This document shows, piece after piece, positions 14,449 to 21,895 of a DNA stretch of 34,752 nucleotides. Numbering within the stretch: position 1 is the stretch's first letter; the number at the start of each line of letters is the position of its first letter. The stretch comes from an uncultured Collinsella sp. (GTDB taxonomy: Bacteria > Actinomycetota > Coriobacteriia > Coriobacteriales > Coriobacteriaceae). Where the stretch lies: NCBI GenBank assembly GCA_902464175.1, contig CABQHZ010000006.1, positions 1 to 34,752 of the forward strand, written 5' to 3'. A program made the translations under genes and the position numbers. The notes below the pieces were generated by a model. That model worked only from the letters and a program-made list of their open reading frames with translations, had not been told where the DNA came from and ran no database searches.

Positions 14449-15327
14449 ATGAACAAGCCAAGTGTTTCTGCCGGCGTCGTTGCCGGCGTTGCCCTGGGAG
14501 CCGCGGCGCTTGGTGCGGCCGCCGTCGCTGTTCGCGCTGCCTGTTTGCAGGTCGTACGTACCCGCAACGGGCTGGCGCGGGTGAAGCGCATGCACAATGA
14601 GGGCGGTGACGAGGTCCGTGTGCTCGTGCAGGGCGGCGTCTACCAAAGCGCGAGCTATGTTGGCGATCGTTGGGCGGAGCCGGCCTTTGCGTACTATCGT
14701 GCATTTGACGATGTGTTTGAGGCCGAGGATGCAATGCGCGACGCTTATGGTCACGGCATCGACCGCATGCTTATGCTCGGCGGCGGTGGGTTTTCCTATC
14801 CCAAGTTTGCACTGTTGTCGCATGAGGGCTTGCGTATGGACGTCATCGAGTATGACGGAGAGATAACGCGCTTGGCGCGCCGTTGGTTCTATCTGGATGA
14901 ACTGGAGCACACGGTGGGCGATCGCCTGCGGGTGATTACCGCCGAGGCTCGCTCGTATCTGGGTGTGACGAGCGTGGGCCATCGTCGCTACGACGTCGTT
15001 GTGAGCGACTGCTTTGGCGGTGCCGAGCCTGTGCGCGAGCTGGCGACCGTTGAGGCGCTGCGCCTGGTGCGGGGCAGCCTGAATGCCGGCGGCATCTACG
15101 TTGCCAATATCGTGAGCGCAAACGAGGGGAGCGATGTGACGTTCCTGCGCGATTGCGTTGCCACGGCACTTGAGGTGTTCAACCGCGCTTGGGTGGCGCC
15201 TTGTGGCGATACGGAGTTCGGCGGCGAGGAGAACTACCTGCTCATCGCCAGCGACGGCGACTACGCCTTTGCCGAAGCCGTGCCCTTCGACACCGACTTC
15301 CTCGGCACCGTCCTTCACGACAAGTAA
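14449..15327 (+). CDS. Spermidine-synthase-like methyltransferase-fold protein, membrane anchored
   Basis: A 292-residue protein. Residues ~8-32 are a hydrophobic, Ala-rich segment that looks like a membrane anchor. The rest follows the spermidine synthase fold: MLMLGGGGFSYPK (nucleotide loop), DVIEYDGEITRLARRWF (acidic ribose-binding strand), RVITAEARSYL and YDVVVSDCFGG. The active-site Asp region is close to that of polyamine synthases. Many such bacterial proteins are annotated as fused MFS/spermidine synthase, but only one membrane helix is present here, and real aminopropyltransferase activity is not assured. It starts immediately after the elp3 stop, with AAGGAG inside the elp3 end. A role linked to tRNA or polyamine metabolism is inference. 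Confidence 0.75.
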   Translation: MNKPSVSAGVVAGVALGAAALGAAAVAVRAACLQVVRTRNGLARVKRMHNEGGDEVRVLVQGGVYQSASYVGDRWAEPAFAYYRAFDDVFEAEDAMRDAYGHGIDRMLMLGGGGFSYPKFALLSHEGLRMDVIEYDGEITRLARRWFYLDELEHTVGDRLRVITAEARSYLGVTSVGHRRYDVVVSDCFGGAEPVRELATVEALRLVRGSLNAGGIYVANIVSANEGSDVTFLRDCVATALEVFNRAWVAPCGDTEFGGEENYLLIASDGDYAFAEAVPFDTDFLGTVLHDK

Positions 15328-15354
15328 GTCTCCCCGTCCCAAAAAAGACTGGTC

Positions 15355-17799
15355 TTAGGCGTGGTCGCGCCAGCCGAGAACGCGCTGCTTCATACCCTCG
15401 ATGTCGAGCACGCCTTCGGCAAAGCCCTTGCGCACGAGCTCTTCGGGAACAAACTCGTCGTAGCGGTCAAAGTAAGGCACCTCGCCAGGATAGACGAGCT
15501 CGATGGGATCGAAGTCCTTTTCGGCCTCGGCGGCGAGCACCTCAAAGAACGTCTCCTCGTCGGCCTTCATCTTAAACTGCATAAAGTACGGGCGTGACGG
15601 GTCGAGTCCGCGAAGGCCCAGCTCAGCGGCGCATTTGATTTTAAGCATGCGCTCGAGTGCTAGGAAGGCGTAGCTGCCCAACCAGGGGAAGAGCACCCAG
15701 GTGTCGCCACCCAGATTGATGAGCGGCTTAGTTCCCGCGCCCGAAATCTCGGCGGTATGACGAGCCTGCGCCAAGCGAGCCCGTGCGTTACCCATAAGGT
15801 ACGGATATGCTGCGTGCTCAGTGAGCGCTTGGCGCATGCGCTCGAGCACATGCGTGTTAATGTCGCCGGGGCAGTCGCCAAAGTAGGCCGGCACCCGGCC
15901 CTTGACCTGCGTGGCAAAGACAGTGTGGCGCTTCCAGTCCACTTCCTCGACAATCCAGCAGTGTCCGGCGATGGCGATGCGCTCACCGGGCGGGGGCGGA
16001 TTAACGATCGTGCCCAGCTCGGCCGATTCGCTCCGGACGGTAAACTCCTCGTTTTCCTGGAACACGGCGTAGAACTTAAAGTTGTTGATGATGCGCTCGC
16101 CCGCGAGACCCACGATGAGCCCGCCACCTTCGGTGACCTGGATATGGTCGATCTTAATGAGGTGACGTAGCAGCACACGGTAATCGTCTGCCGAGATACG
16201 GTGGAAATAGCTGAGCGTGAGCACGCGCTGGGCAAGTTCGGCCGGCGTGAGCTCGCCGGTGCTGGCGAGGGTCGACATAGTCTGGTGATAGAGCAGGCTG
16301 TAGGGGAGACGATCGAGCTCGGGTGGCTCGACCCACTTTTCCTCGCGATAGAGTTGTACGAGCGCGATACCCTGCAGGAGCTTCCAGGGAATGGTTTCGG
16401 GCATCATCGTGCGCGGCTCGGGCTCTTCCTCGCGCATGACAAACCACATCTCGGGCGGAAGATCGCGACGGCCTGTGCGCCCCATGCGCTGCAAAAAGGA
16501 GCTGACGGTAAACGGCGCGTCAATCTGGAAGGCGCGCTCCAGGCGGCCGATATCGATACCGAGCTCCAGCGTAGAGGTGGTGACGGTCGTCTGTGCCTGT
16601 TCCTCGTCGCGCATGAGCTCTTCTGCCGTCTCGCGCAGCGATGCCGAAAGATTGCCGTGGTGGATGAGAAAGCGGTCGGGCTCGTGCCGGCTCTCGCAGT
16701 AGCTACGCAGCATGGAGCATACGGCCTCTGCCTCCTCGCGCGAGTTGGCAAAGACCAGGCACTTGCGGCCGCGGGTATGTTCAAAGATGTAGCCCATGCC
16801 GGGGTCGGCGTTGTCGGGTGCGGTGTCGGTGGGGTTGAGCAGCGCCTGTTCGGTTGCCTGCGGGATGTCGACTTCGCCCTCGGGGGCCGAGGAAGTGCGA
16901 CGGTCCTTGTGGGCAGCCTTGCCCCGTGCCTGCTCGCGACGTTGGCGCCGTTCCTCCTGTGTGAGTTGCCCGCTATGACGCATGTCTTGGGTGCTGACGG
17001 GCAGTGCCGCGGGTGGTGCCGCCTCAATGCGCTCGCAAGCGAGCACCTCAGCTTCCTGCGGACCTGTGCTTGTGAATCCCCGCTGCTGCGCCTGGGGACC
17101 CGAGTTGTAGAAGTGCTCCATGGAGATACGCCACACGCGGCGCGGCTCCTCAAAGCGGGGGATGACGCAGTCGCGTCCCGTCCCCTGCGACAGGAAGGCA
17201 CCCGTGCGTTCCGGGTCCCCGATGGTGGCCGAAAGGCCAATGCGGCGGGGCTGAACGCCCGCCATGCGCGAGAGGCGTTCGATAAGGCAGAGTGTCTGCC
17301 CGCCGCGGTCACCACGCATGAGCGAGTGGACCTCGTCGATGACCACATAGCGCAGGTCGCAGAACATACGCGGGATTGCCATGTGCTTGTGGATCAGGAG
17401 TGCCTCGAGTGATTCGGGCGTAATCTGTAGGATACCGCTCGGCTTTTTGATGAGCTTTGCTTTGTGCGACTGCGAGACATCTCCGTGCCAGTGCCAGACG
17501 GGGATGCCGGCCTCTTCGCACAGATCGTTGAGGCGAACGAACTGGTCGTTGATGAGTGCTTTGAGGGGGCCAATGTAGAGGGCGCCCACGCTCGCGGGCG
17601 GGTTCTCCCAAAACTCGGTCAGGATGGGAAAGAAGGCTGCCTCAGTTTTGCCAGATGCCGTGGACGCCGTCAGGAGCACATTGTCCTGTGTGTTGAAGAT
17701 GGCATCTGCCGCCGCAACCTGGATAGAGCGCAAGCTCTCCCAATCGTGGGAGTAGATGAAGTCTTGGATAAACGGGGCGTAGCGGTCAAAGGCGTTCAC
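15355..17799 (-). CDS. Lhr-like DEAD/DEAH helicase of the TerB-BrxD module
   Basis: An 814-residue superfamily 2 helicase. I chose GTG 17799 because GGAGG (complement of 17804-17808) lies 4 nt upstream; the ATG at 17841 has no site. Motifs are TASTASGKT (44-52), DEVHSL (155-160), SAT (190-192), STLELGIDIG (409-417) and QRMGRTGRR (437-445). A ~90-residue charged insert (about 245-335) separates the two motor lobes. The rest resembles Lhr-type C-terminal domains. BREX type 2 loci pair a BrxD ATPase with an Lhr-like helicase (BrxHI); the same pairing is seen here. It is third in the - strand series after the TerB and BrxD-like genes, separated by a 116-nt gap with a hairpin that may lower its expression. 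Confidence 0.88.
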   Translation of the reverse strand: MNAFDRYAPFIQDFIYSHDWESLRSIQVAAADAIFNTQDNVLLTASTASGKTEAAFFPILTEFWENPPASVGALYIGPLKALINDQFVRLNDLCEEAGIPVWHWHGDVSQSHKAKLIKKPSGILQITPESLEALLIHKHMAIPRMFCDLRYVVIDEVHSLMRGDRGGQTLCLIERLSRMAGVQPRRIGLSATIGDPERTGAFLSQGTGRDCVIPRFEEPRRVWRISMEHFYNSGPQAQQRGFTSTGPQEAEVLACERIEAAPPAALPVSTQDMRHSGQLTQEERRQRREQARGKAAHKDRRTSSAPEGEVDIPQATEQALLNPTDTAPDNADPGMGYIFEHTRGRKCLVFANSREEAEAVCSMLRSYCESRHEPDRFLIHHGNLSASLRETAEELMRDEEQAQTTVTTSTLELGIDIGRLERAFQIDAPFTVSSFLQRMGRTGRRDLPPEMWFVMREEEPEPRTMMPETIPWKLLQGIALVQLYREEKWVEPPELDRLPYSLLYHQTMSTLASTGELTPAELAQRVLTLSYFHRISADDYRVLLRHLIKIDHIQVTEGGGLIVGLAGERIINNFKFYAVFQENEEFTVRSESAELGTIVNPPPPGERIAIAGHCWIVEEVDWKRHTVFATQVKGRVPAYFGDCPGDINTHVLERMRQALTEHAAYPYLMGNARARLAQARHTAEISGAGTKPLINLGGDTWVLFPWLGSYAFLALERMLKIKCAAELGLRGLDPSRPYFMQFKMKADEETFFEVLAAEAEKDFDPIELVYPGEVPYFDRYDEFVPEELVRKGFAEGVLDIEGMKQRVLGWRDHA

Positions 17800-17880
17800 G
17801 GGGCCTCCTTTCAACAACGAATCTCTCAACGCGGCTGGCAACGGCTTGCTGCATTACTGCTTCAACGTTTGCCCAGATAA

Positions 17881-17917
17881 AACCTGCCAAAATAAACCTG
17901 TCCCTTTTTGGTAGGTT
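17881..17917 (-). terminator. Hairpin between BrxD-like and helicase genes, GGGACAGG-loop family, copy 3
   Basis: AACCTGCCAAAA (17881-17892) pairs with TTTTGGTAGGTT (17906-17917) with one G-U or A-C position. On the - strand the loop reads AGGGACAGGTTTA. It starts at the BrxD stop codon itself. The sense-strand loop matches the hairpins at 2943 and 3774. It could terminate part of the transcripts before the helicase gene. Confidence 0.6.
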
Positions 17918-19220
17918 AGATGGTGAACTCGGCGAAGTTACGCTCACCGCTTGCGGTGCCGGTGTCGCCTGTTGCTGCTGCCGGCGCCAGCGCGTCGCCG
18001 CCGACGCTTTGCAGCAGCTCGGCTACGTTGGCGTCGGGGTTCTGGCACAGGATATCGAGCAGCTCGATAAAGTCGCGAATAACCTCACGCGGTGTTAGGT
18101 GCGTGTCGGCTCCCACACGACCGAACTCGATCTTGAGGAAGTCCACCAAGTCGTTTTCGGCGAGCGTGGGCGTCCAGCCAAAGTAGCCGGCATGGATCTG
18201 CATGAGTTTTTCGATGAGCACCAGCAACTCCTCGTAGGTGAGCGGCTGCAGGCGGATGATGGGCGCGAGCATGTCCTTAAGGTCCTCGCGCGCAAAGCGG
18301 CCCTGAGCGAGTCGGCTGCGCAGGGCCTCGTAGGAGAACACGCCGCGGCGGCGGTCTTCGATGGAGGTTGGCGTGCCGCCCATGATCATGCCCAGGTACT
18401 GCGCCTTGCCCTGAAGTGTGTCGTTGTACATGGTCAGGATCTTCTCGTAGTTGTATTGGCGCGTGATGGCGTTGGGAATCTTATACAGATTCACGAGTTC
18501 GTCGATGAGCACCAGCATACCCTTGTAGCCGCTGCAGACCAAAAAGCGCGCAATGAGCTTAACGTAGTCGTACCAGTCGTCATCGCTGATGATGGTCGAG
18601 GAGCCCAGCTCGGCGCGTGCCTCGCTCTTGGTGCGGTATTCGCCGCGAATCCATTTGGTCACGCGGCTCATGGCCTCTTCGTCGCCCCCGGATGCGGCCA
18701 TGCGATAGCGGCGGAGCATGCGGGTGAAGTCGAAGCCGTGGACCATCTCCTCGAGCGGGGCCAGTTGGGCATTGACGACCGACTCGTCGACGTCGGCACA
18801 CGAGGCGACCCAGCGATCCAGAATAAGGTTGAGCGCACCGCCCTCGGGGCGCGTCTTGGTCGATATATTGCGGATGAGCTCGCGGTAGGTGGCAAGGCCC
18901 TGTCCCTGACCGCCCTGCAGGCGGCGCTCGGGCGACAGGTCGGCATCAGCGACGACGAATCCCTCGCCCATGGCGTGCGTGCGGATAGTCTGGAGCAAAA
19001 AGCTCTTGCCGGCGCCGTAACGACCGACCAGAAAGCGGAAGCTCGCGCCACCGTCGGCGATGAGACTCAGATCGGTGAGCAGGGCGCGGATCTCGACCTC
19101 GCGCCCTACGGTGATGTAAGGAAGGCCGATGCGCGGGACCACGCCGCCCTTGAGCGAGTTGAGAATGACGGCAGCGACGCGCTTGGGCACGCGAGGTGCT
19201 GCGGATGCGGTATCACTCAT
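17916..19220 (-). CDS. BrxD-like ATP-binding protein (DUF2791, BREX ATPase family)
   Basis: A 434-residue P-loop ATPase. Walker A is VGRYGAGKSF (GRYGAGKS at 66-73) and Walker B is MLVLIDEL (235-242). GMIMGGTPTSIED (278-290) holds a sensor-like position. The order and the DR-RRGVFSYEALRSRL segment match the DUF2791 family that includes BrxD of BREX phage-defence systems; the molecular job of that family is not settled, though DNA-linked ATPase activity is assumed. The Ala/Gly-rich C-terminal ~30 residues are a likely disordered tail. Its ATG overlaps the TerB gene stop by 8 nt, so translation is coupled. No PglX methylase, PglZ or PglW/Y homologue is present in the window. Confidence 0.88.
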   Translation of the reverse strand: MSDTASAAPRVPKRVAAVILNSLKGGVVPRIGLPYITVGREVEIRALLTDLSLIADGGASFRFLVGRYGAGKSFLLQTIRTHAMGEGFVVADADLSPERRLQGGQGQGLATYRELIRNISTKTRPEGGALNLILDRWVASCADVDESVVNAQLAPLEEMVHGFDFTRMLRRYRMAASGGDEEAMSRVTKWIRGEYRTKSEARAELGSSTIISDDDWYDYVKLIARFLVCSGYKGMLVLIDELVNLYKIPNAITRQYNYEKILTMYNDTLQGKAQYLGMIMGGTPTSIEDRRRGVFSYEALRSRLAQGRFAREDLKDMLAPIIRLQPLTYEELLVLIEKLMQIHAGYFGWTPTLAENDLVDFLKIEFGRVGADTHLTPREVIRDFIELLDILCQNPDANVAELLQSVGGDALAPAAATGDTGTASGERNFAEFTI

Positions 19221-20973
19221 GGTCTAGGTATCCTCTCACGTCTGCTTCGTAGTCCTCGATAATCTGCGGCCCTGCCGCGCTAAATTCAATTACGGTGTCG
19301 CCCACCAGGTCAAAGAGCGCCTCGTTGATGGTATCGACGAGCATGTCCTCGCTCTGCTCCGATTGCACTACCGCCGATTCCGCCTGTACTGCGTTGTGCT
19401 CGAGCAGCGCGCGGAGATAGGCGTCTGCGGCGGGCGCGAGTTCGTTCGTGGCGTCAGCGGGCGCAGCAGCTGCGAACGCGGGCGTCGGCGCGAGAAGCGG
19501 TGCCACGACACCAAACTGTTCGGTGGATATGGTCGGCTCGTCGGACTCGTCCTGCCCTGCAGCCGCCGCGACCGCCTCGACCGTCGCGTCGGCTACGGGC
19601 TCGGCTTCCGGTTGCCCTGAGTCCGCTGCCTCGGCTTCTGCGGACGCGCCGTCCTCGCGTTCCTCGTCGATCAGAAGCGCTTCGCGCGTTTGTGCGGCAG
19701 CGCTCCGAATGTGCCCCAGCTGGCTCAAATCGATATCGATCTTGACGGGCTGGTGTGCGGCGTCCCACGAAAGCCATGCCACAATCTCGTCATCGATAAT
19801 CTTGGCCAGATATTTGGGGACCTTTTCTTCCTTAAGGGGATGGGCGGGGTCCAGCGCCAGGCGCAGGCGTTGGTCGCAGGCGCGCATCATTTCACCGAGC
19901 TTGCTGCTCTTTTGCCTACTACCGTGGATACGCATGCATTCCCAAAAGCCGTTTTGGCAACGGTAGATATGGATAGGATCCAGGCGGTATTCGCAGTCCT
20001 CGTGGCGCTCGGGCGCAAAGAATACGGCCGAGGCAAACATGGTGTAGGACATGGCCGTCTCCTCCCCAAATAAACTCGCCACGATGCCGGTCTTTCGGTG
20101 CGTGTCATAGTAGCGCGCCATGCGGACATACACGGCGCAGGCCACGTGGCGCAGATCGCGGTGGTGGCTGCGGTCGAGCCGCGAGCTACTTAGGTTGTAC
20201 GTGGAGAGGGCGTTGATGGCGGCCATGAGTCGCTCCTCGCGCACCTCATCGGGCGGAAGGGGGAGCGTGGGCTCGGAGGTTTTGCGACGCTTGGGGGTCT
20301 GGCCGGACGGTGCCGGTGCCGATACAAGGTCTCGTGCCGCGCGCCGCAGTTCGATAAGGGCGTTATCGAACATGACGGTTTTAGAGTCGCGAAGCAGCTT
20401 GGGGTCGAGCCCGTGGAACACGGCGTAATCTTGCAGCCACACGCGCGCAAACCGGTCGATGCCGGGCTCGAAGGCGCGATAGACATCCCAAAAAGCCTTG
20501 ATCTTGTTAAAACCATCGAGTGGATTATCTACGCCAATGCCGCAGATCAGCTCATAGAGATACAGAAAGGCAAAGGACGTAGACGTTTCCTCGACGGTTC
20601 CGCGGCGCACTTGGGCACGCCAGGTAAAGTAGCCGCGCAGTTGCCGGTCGCTCATGGCGTTGTAGGTGGGAAAGTACGACTTAAAGGTGCCGTTGTAGGG
20701 ACAGTCGTCCTCAAAGTCGGCCATCAGCAGGCCCTGGCGGTAAAAAAGCTCGGCTTCCGAAAGCCAGCGGCCCGCACCGCCCTTGGGGTCATCCTGCCAG
20801 CGCGATATCTCGCGCATTTTACGGTACTGGTCGGGGAGGAAATTCTGCATCTGTCGGCCGGTTTTGAGAATCGGCTCGTCTGCGTAGATTTCGTTTGAGA
20901 AGCGGGCGGACTGATGGGTCCGGGCCTCGGCCATAATGCGCTCGATGAGCATCTTGATGTCCTGGTCGGCCAC
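19213..20973 (-). CDS. TerB_N/TerB_C domain protein, first gene of the module
   Basis: A 586-residue cytosolic protein starting at GTG 20973, after GGAGGAG at 5-6 nt. Residues ~70-215 match TerB_N (LSEAELFYRQGLLMADFEDDCPYNG..., then LRGYFTWRAQVRRG). The stretch at ~405-440 (KIDIDLSQLGHIRSAAAQTR) matches TerB_C, and the last ~70 residues probably complete it. The intervening 440-515 is an acidic Ala/Glu-rich linker. A separate central TerB domain is not obvious. Ter-domain proteins are tied to tellurite and phage resistance; TerB_N/TerB_C proteins have been predicted to take part in DNA-processing stress systems. With the ATPase and helicase that follow, it likely forms a complex. A TGC-TATGAT promoter precedes it. 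Confidence 0.85.
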   Translation of the reverse strand: MADQDIKMLIERIMAEARTHQSARFSNEIYADEPILKTGRQMQNFLPDQYRKMREISRWQDDPKGGAGRWLSEAELFYRQGLLMADFEDDCPYNGTFKSYFPTYNAMSDRQLRGYFTWRAQVRRGTVEETSTSFAFLYLYELICGIGVDNPLDGFNKIKAFWDVYRAFEPGIDRFARVWLQDYAVFHGLDPKLLRDSKTVMFDNALIELRRAARDLVSAPAPSGQTPKRRKTSEPTLPLPPDEVREERLMAAINALSTYNLSSSRLDRSHHRDLRHVACAVYVRMARYYDTHRKTGIVASLFGEETAMSYTMFASAVFFAPERHEDCEYRLDPIHIYRCQNGFWECMRIHGSRQKSSKLGEMMRACDQRLRLALDPAHPLKEEKVPKYLAKIIDDEIVAWLSWDAAHQPVKIDIDLSQLGHIRSAAAQTREALLIDEEREDGASAEAEAADSGQPEAEPVADATVEAVAAAAGQDESDEPTISTEQFGVVAPLLAPTPAFAAAAPADATNELAPAADAYLRALLEHNAVQAESAVVQSEQSEDMLVDTINEALFDLVGDTVIEFSAAGPQIIEDYEADVRGYLDHE

Positions 20974-21009
20974 CGCTCCTCCTCTCGAACGCAGCTACGG
21001 TGACCTCAT

Positions 21010-21018
21010 ATCATAGCA
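21010..21018 (-). promoter_or_regulatory. Extended -10 promoter of the TerB-BrxD-helicase module
   Basis: On the - strand TGCTATGAT (complement of 21010-21018) matches the extended -10 form TGnTAtnaT. No good -35 box is seen, which extended -10 promoters do not need. Transcription would begin ~30 nt before the GTG start at 20973. Confidence 0.5.
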
Positions 21019-21060
21019 CAGCATCAAACAGATGTTCGAGATACCGCTGCGTTGATAGAT

Positions 21061-21777
21061 TTAGAACAGGAGGGCGTAGATGACGGCGATGACGACGGAG
21101 GGAAGCATATTGGCCGTGCGGAAGGTCTGAGGACGGATGAGGTTGACGCCGACGCAGAAGATGAGCATGGAGCCTACGAGCGAAAGGCTGTCGAGGGCTG
21201 CCGTGGTCATGATGGGGGAGAGCGCGCCGGCAAACAACGTGATCGTCCCCTGGAACACGGCGACGGGCAGGGCGGAGAAGATGCAGCCGCGGCCAAGCGA
21301 GGCCGTCATGGTGCAGACGATGATGCAGTCCAGTGCGCCCTTGAGGGCAAGCGTTGACCAGTCGCCGAGCAGGCCGTCCTGGATCGATCCCACAATGGCC
21401 ATGGCGCCGATGCACACGGTGAGTGAAGTCGAGACAAAAGCATTGGTGAACTCGTTATCGCCCTCACTGCCAGTCTTGCGCTTGAGCCATTCGCCAAGGT
21501 TCTCGATGGCGGCCTCCAAGTTGATGGCCTCGCCGATGAGCGAACCGAGCGCAAATGAGACGATGAGCATGGTGGTACCGGTGGTCGCTAGCGCCTTCCC
21601 ATCGATGATGAGCATCTTTTGCATGGTGCCGCCCAGGCCGATAAACAGGACGCACAGCCCCGATGCTTTCATGAGCGTGTCTTGGATGCGCGGTGTAATG
21701 AAGCGGCCGCCCGCTAATCCCAAAAGACCGCCCGCAACTAAAAGCGCAACGTTGATGATTGTTCCCAAGCCCGGCAT
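21061..21777 (-). CDS. DUF554 family membrane protein
   Basis: A 238-residue integral membrane protein of the DUF554 (YdfK/YqgA-like) family, which has no proven function. I chose ATG 21777 because AGGAGGG lies just upstream; the frame extends to 21846 without a ribosome site. The start GLGTIINVALLVAGGLLGLAGGRF and the later LCVLFIGLGGTMQ, TTMLIVSFALGSLIGEAINLE, and SLTVCIGAMAIVGSIQDGL segments are typical, giving six or seven membrane helices. The only long soluble stretch is LGEWLKRKTGSEGDNEF. It stands alone; the module upstream on the same strand is from a different transcript start side, and an inverted repeat lies at 21847-21872 before it. Confidence 0.9.
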   Translation of the reverse strand: MPGLGTIINVALLVAGGLLGLAGGRFITPRIQDTLMKASGLCVLFIGLGGTMQKMLIIDGKALATTGTTMLIVSFALGSLIGEAINLEAAIENLGEWLKRKTGSEGDNEFTNAFVSTSLTVCIGAMAIVGSIQDGLLGDWSTLALKGALDCIIVCTMTASLGRGCIFSALPVAVFQGTITLFAGALSPIMTTAALDSLSLVGSMLIFCVGVNLIRPQTFRTANMLPSVVIAVIYALLF

Positions 21778-21846
21778 GAGCCCTCCTGTATTGATGCCAA
21801 CGTGGCAATCGTAGCAGAACGAAATGCGAGGCACATCGCGACTCAT

Positions 21847-21872
21847 CTAATACGTTATATAAGTGGTATTAG
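21847..21872. promoter_or_regulatory. Inverted repeat, possible operator before the DUF554 gene
   Basis: CTAATAC (21847-21853) and GTATTAG (21866-21872) are perfect 7-bp arms with a 12-nt spacer. On the - strand the spacer holds TATAAC, a -10-like box. The size and layout fit a dimeric repressor site covering the -10 region of the DUF554 promoter. Confidence 0.4.
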
Positions 21873-21895
21873 GAATGATGCGCAGCATTTAAGCC

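Noticed and set aside
15341..15356. AAGAC-TG-GTCTT with six As, a possible terminator between the convergent helicase and spermidine-synthase-like genes
   Set aside because: The loop would be only two bases, or the stem only four pairs. It overlaps the helicase stop codon. Possible but too weak to call.
20974..21060. Candidate genomic-island edge next to the TerB-BrxD module
   Set aside because: No direct repeats, tRNA end or integrase and no visible shift in base composition. Horizontal transfer cannot be supported from this window.
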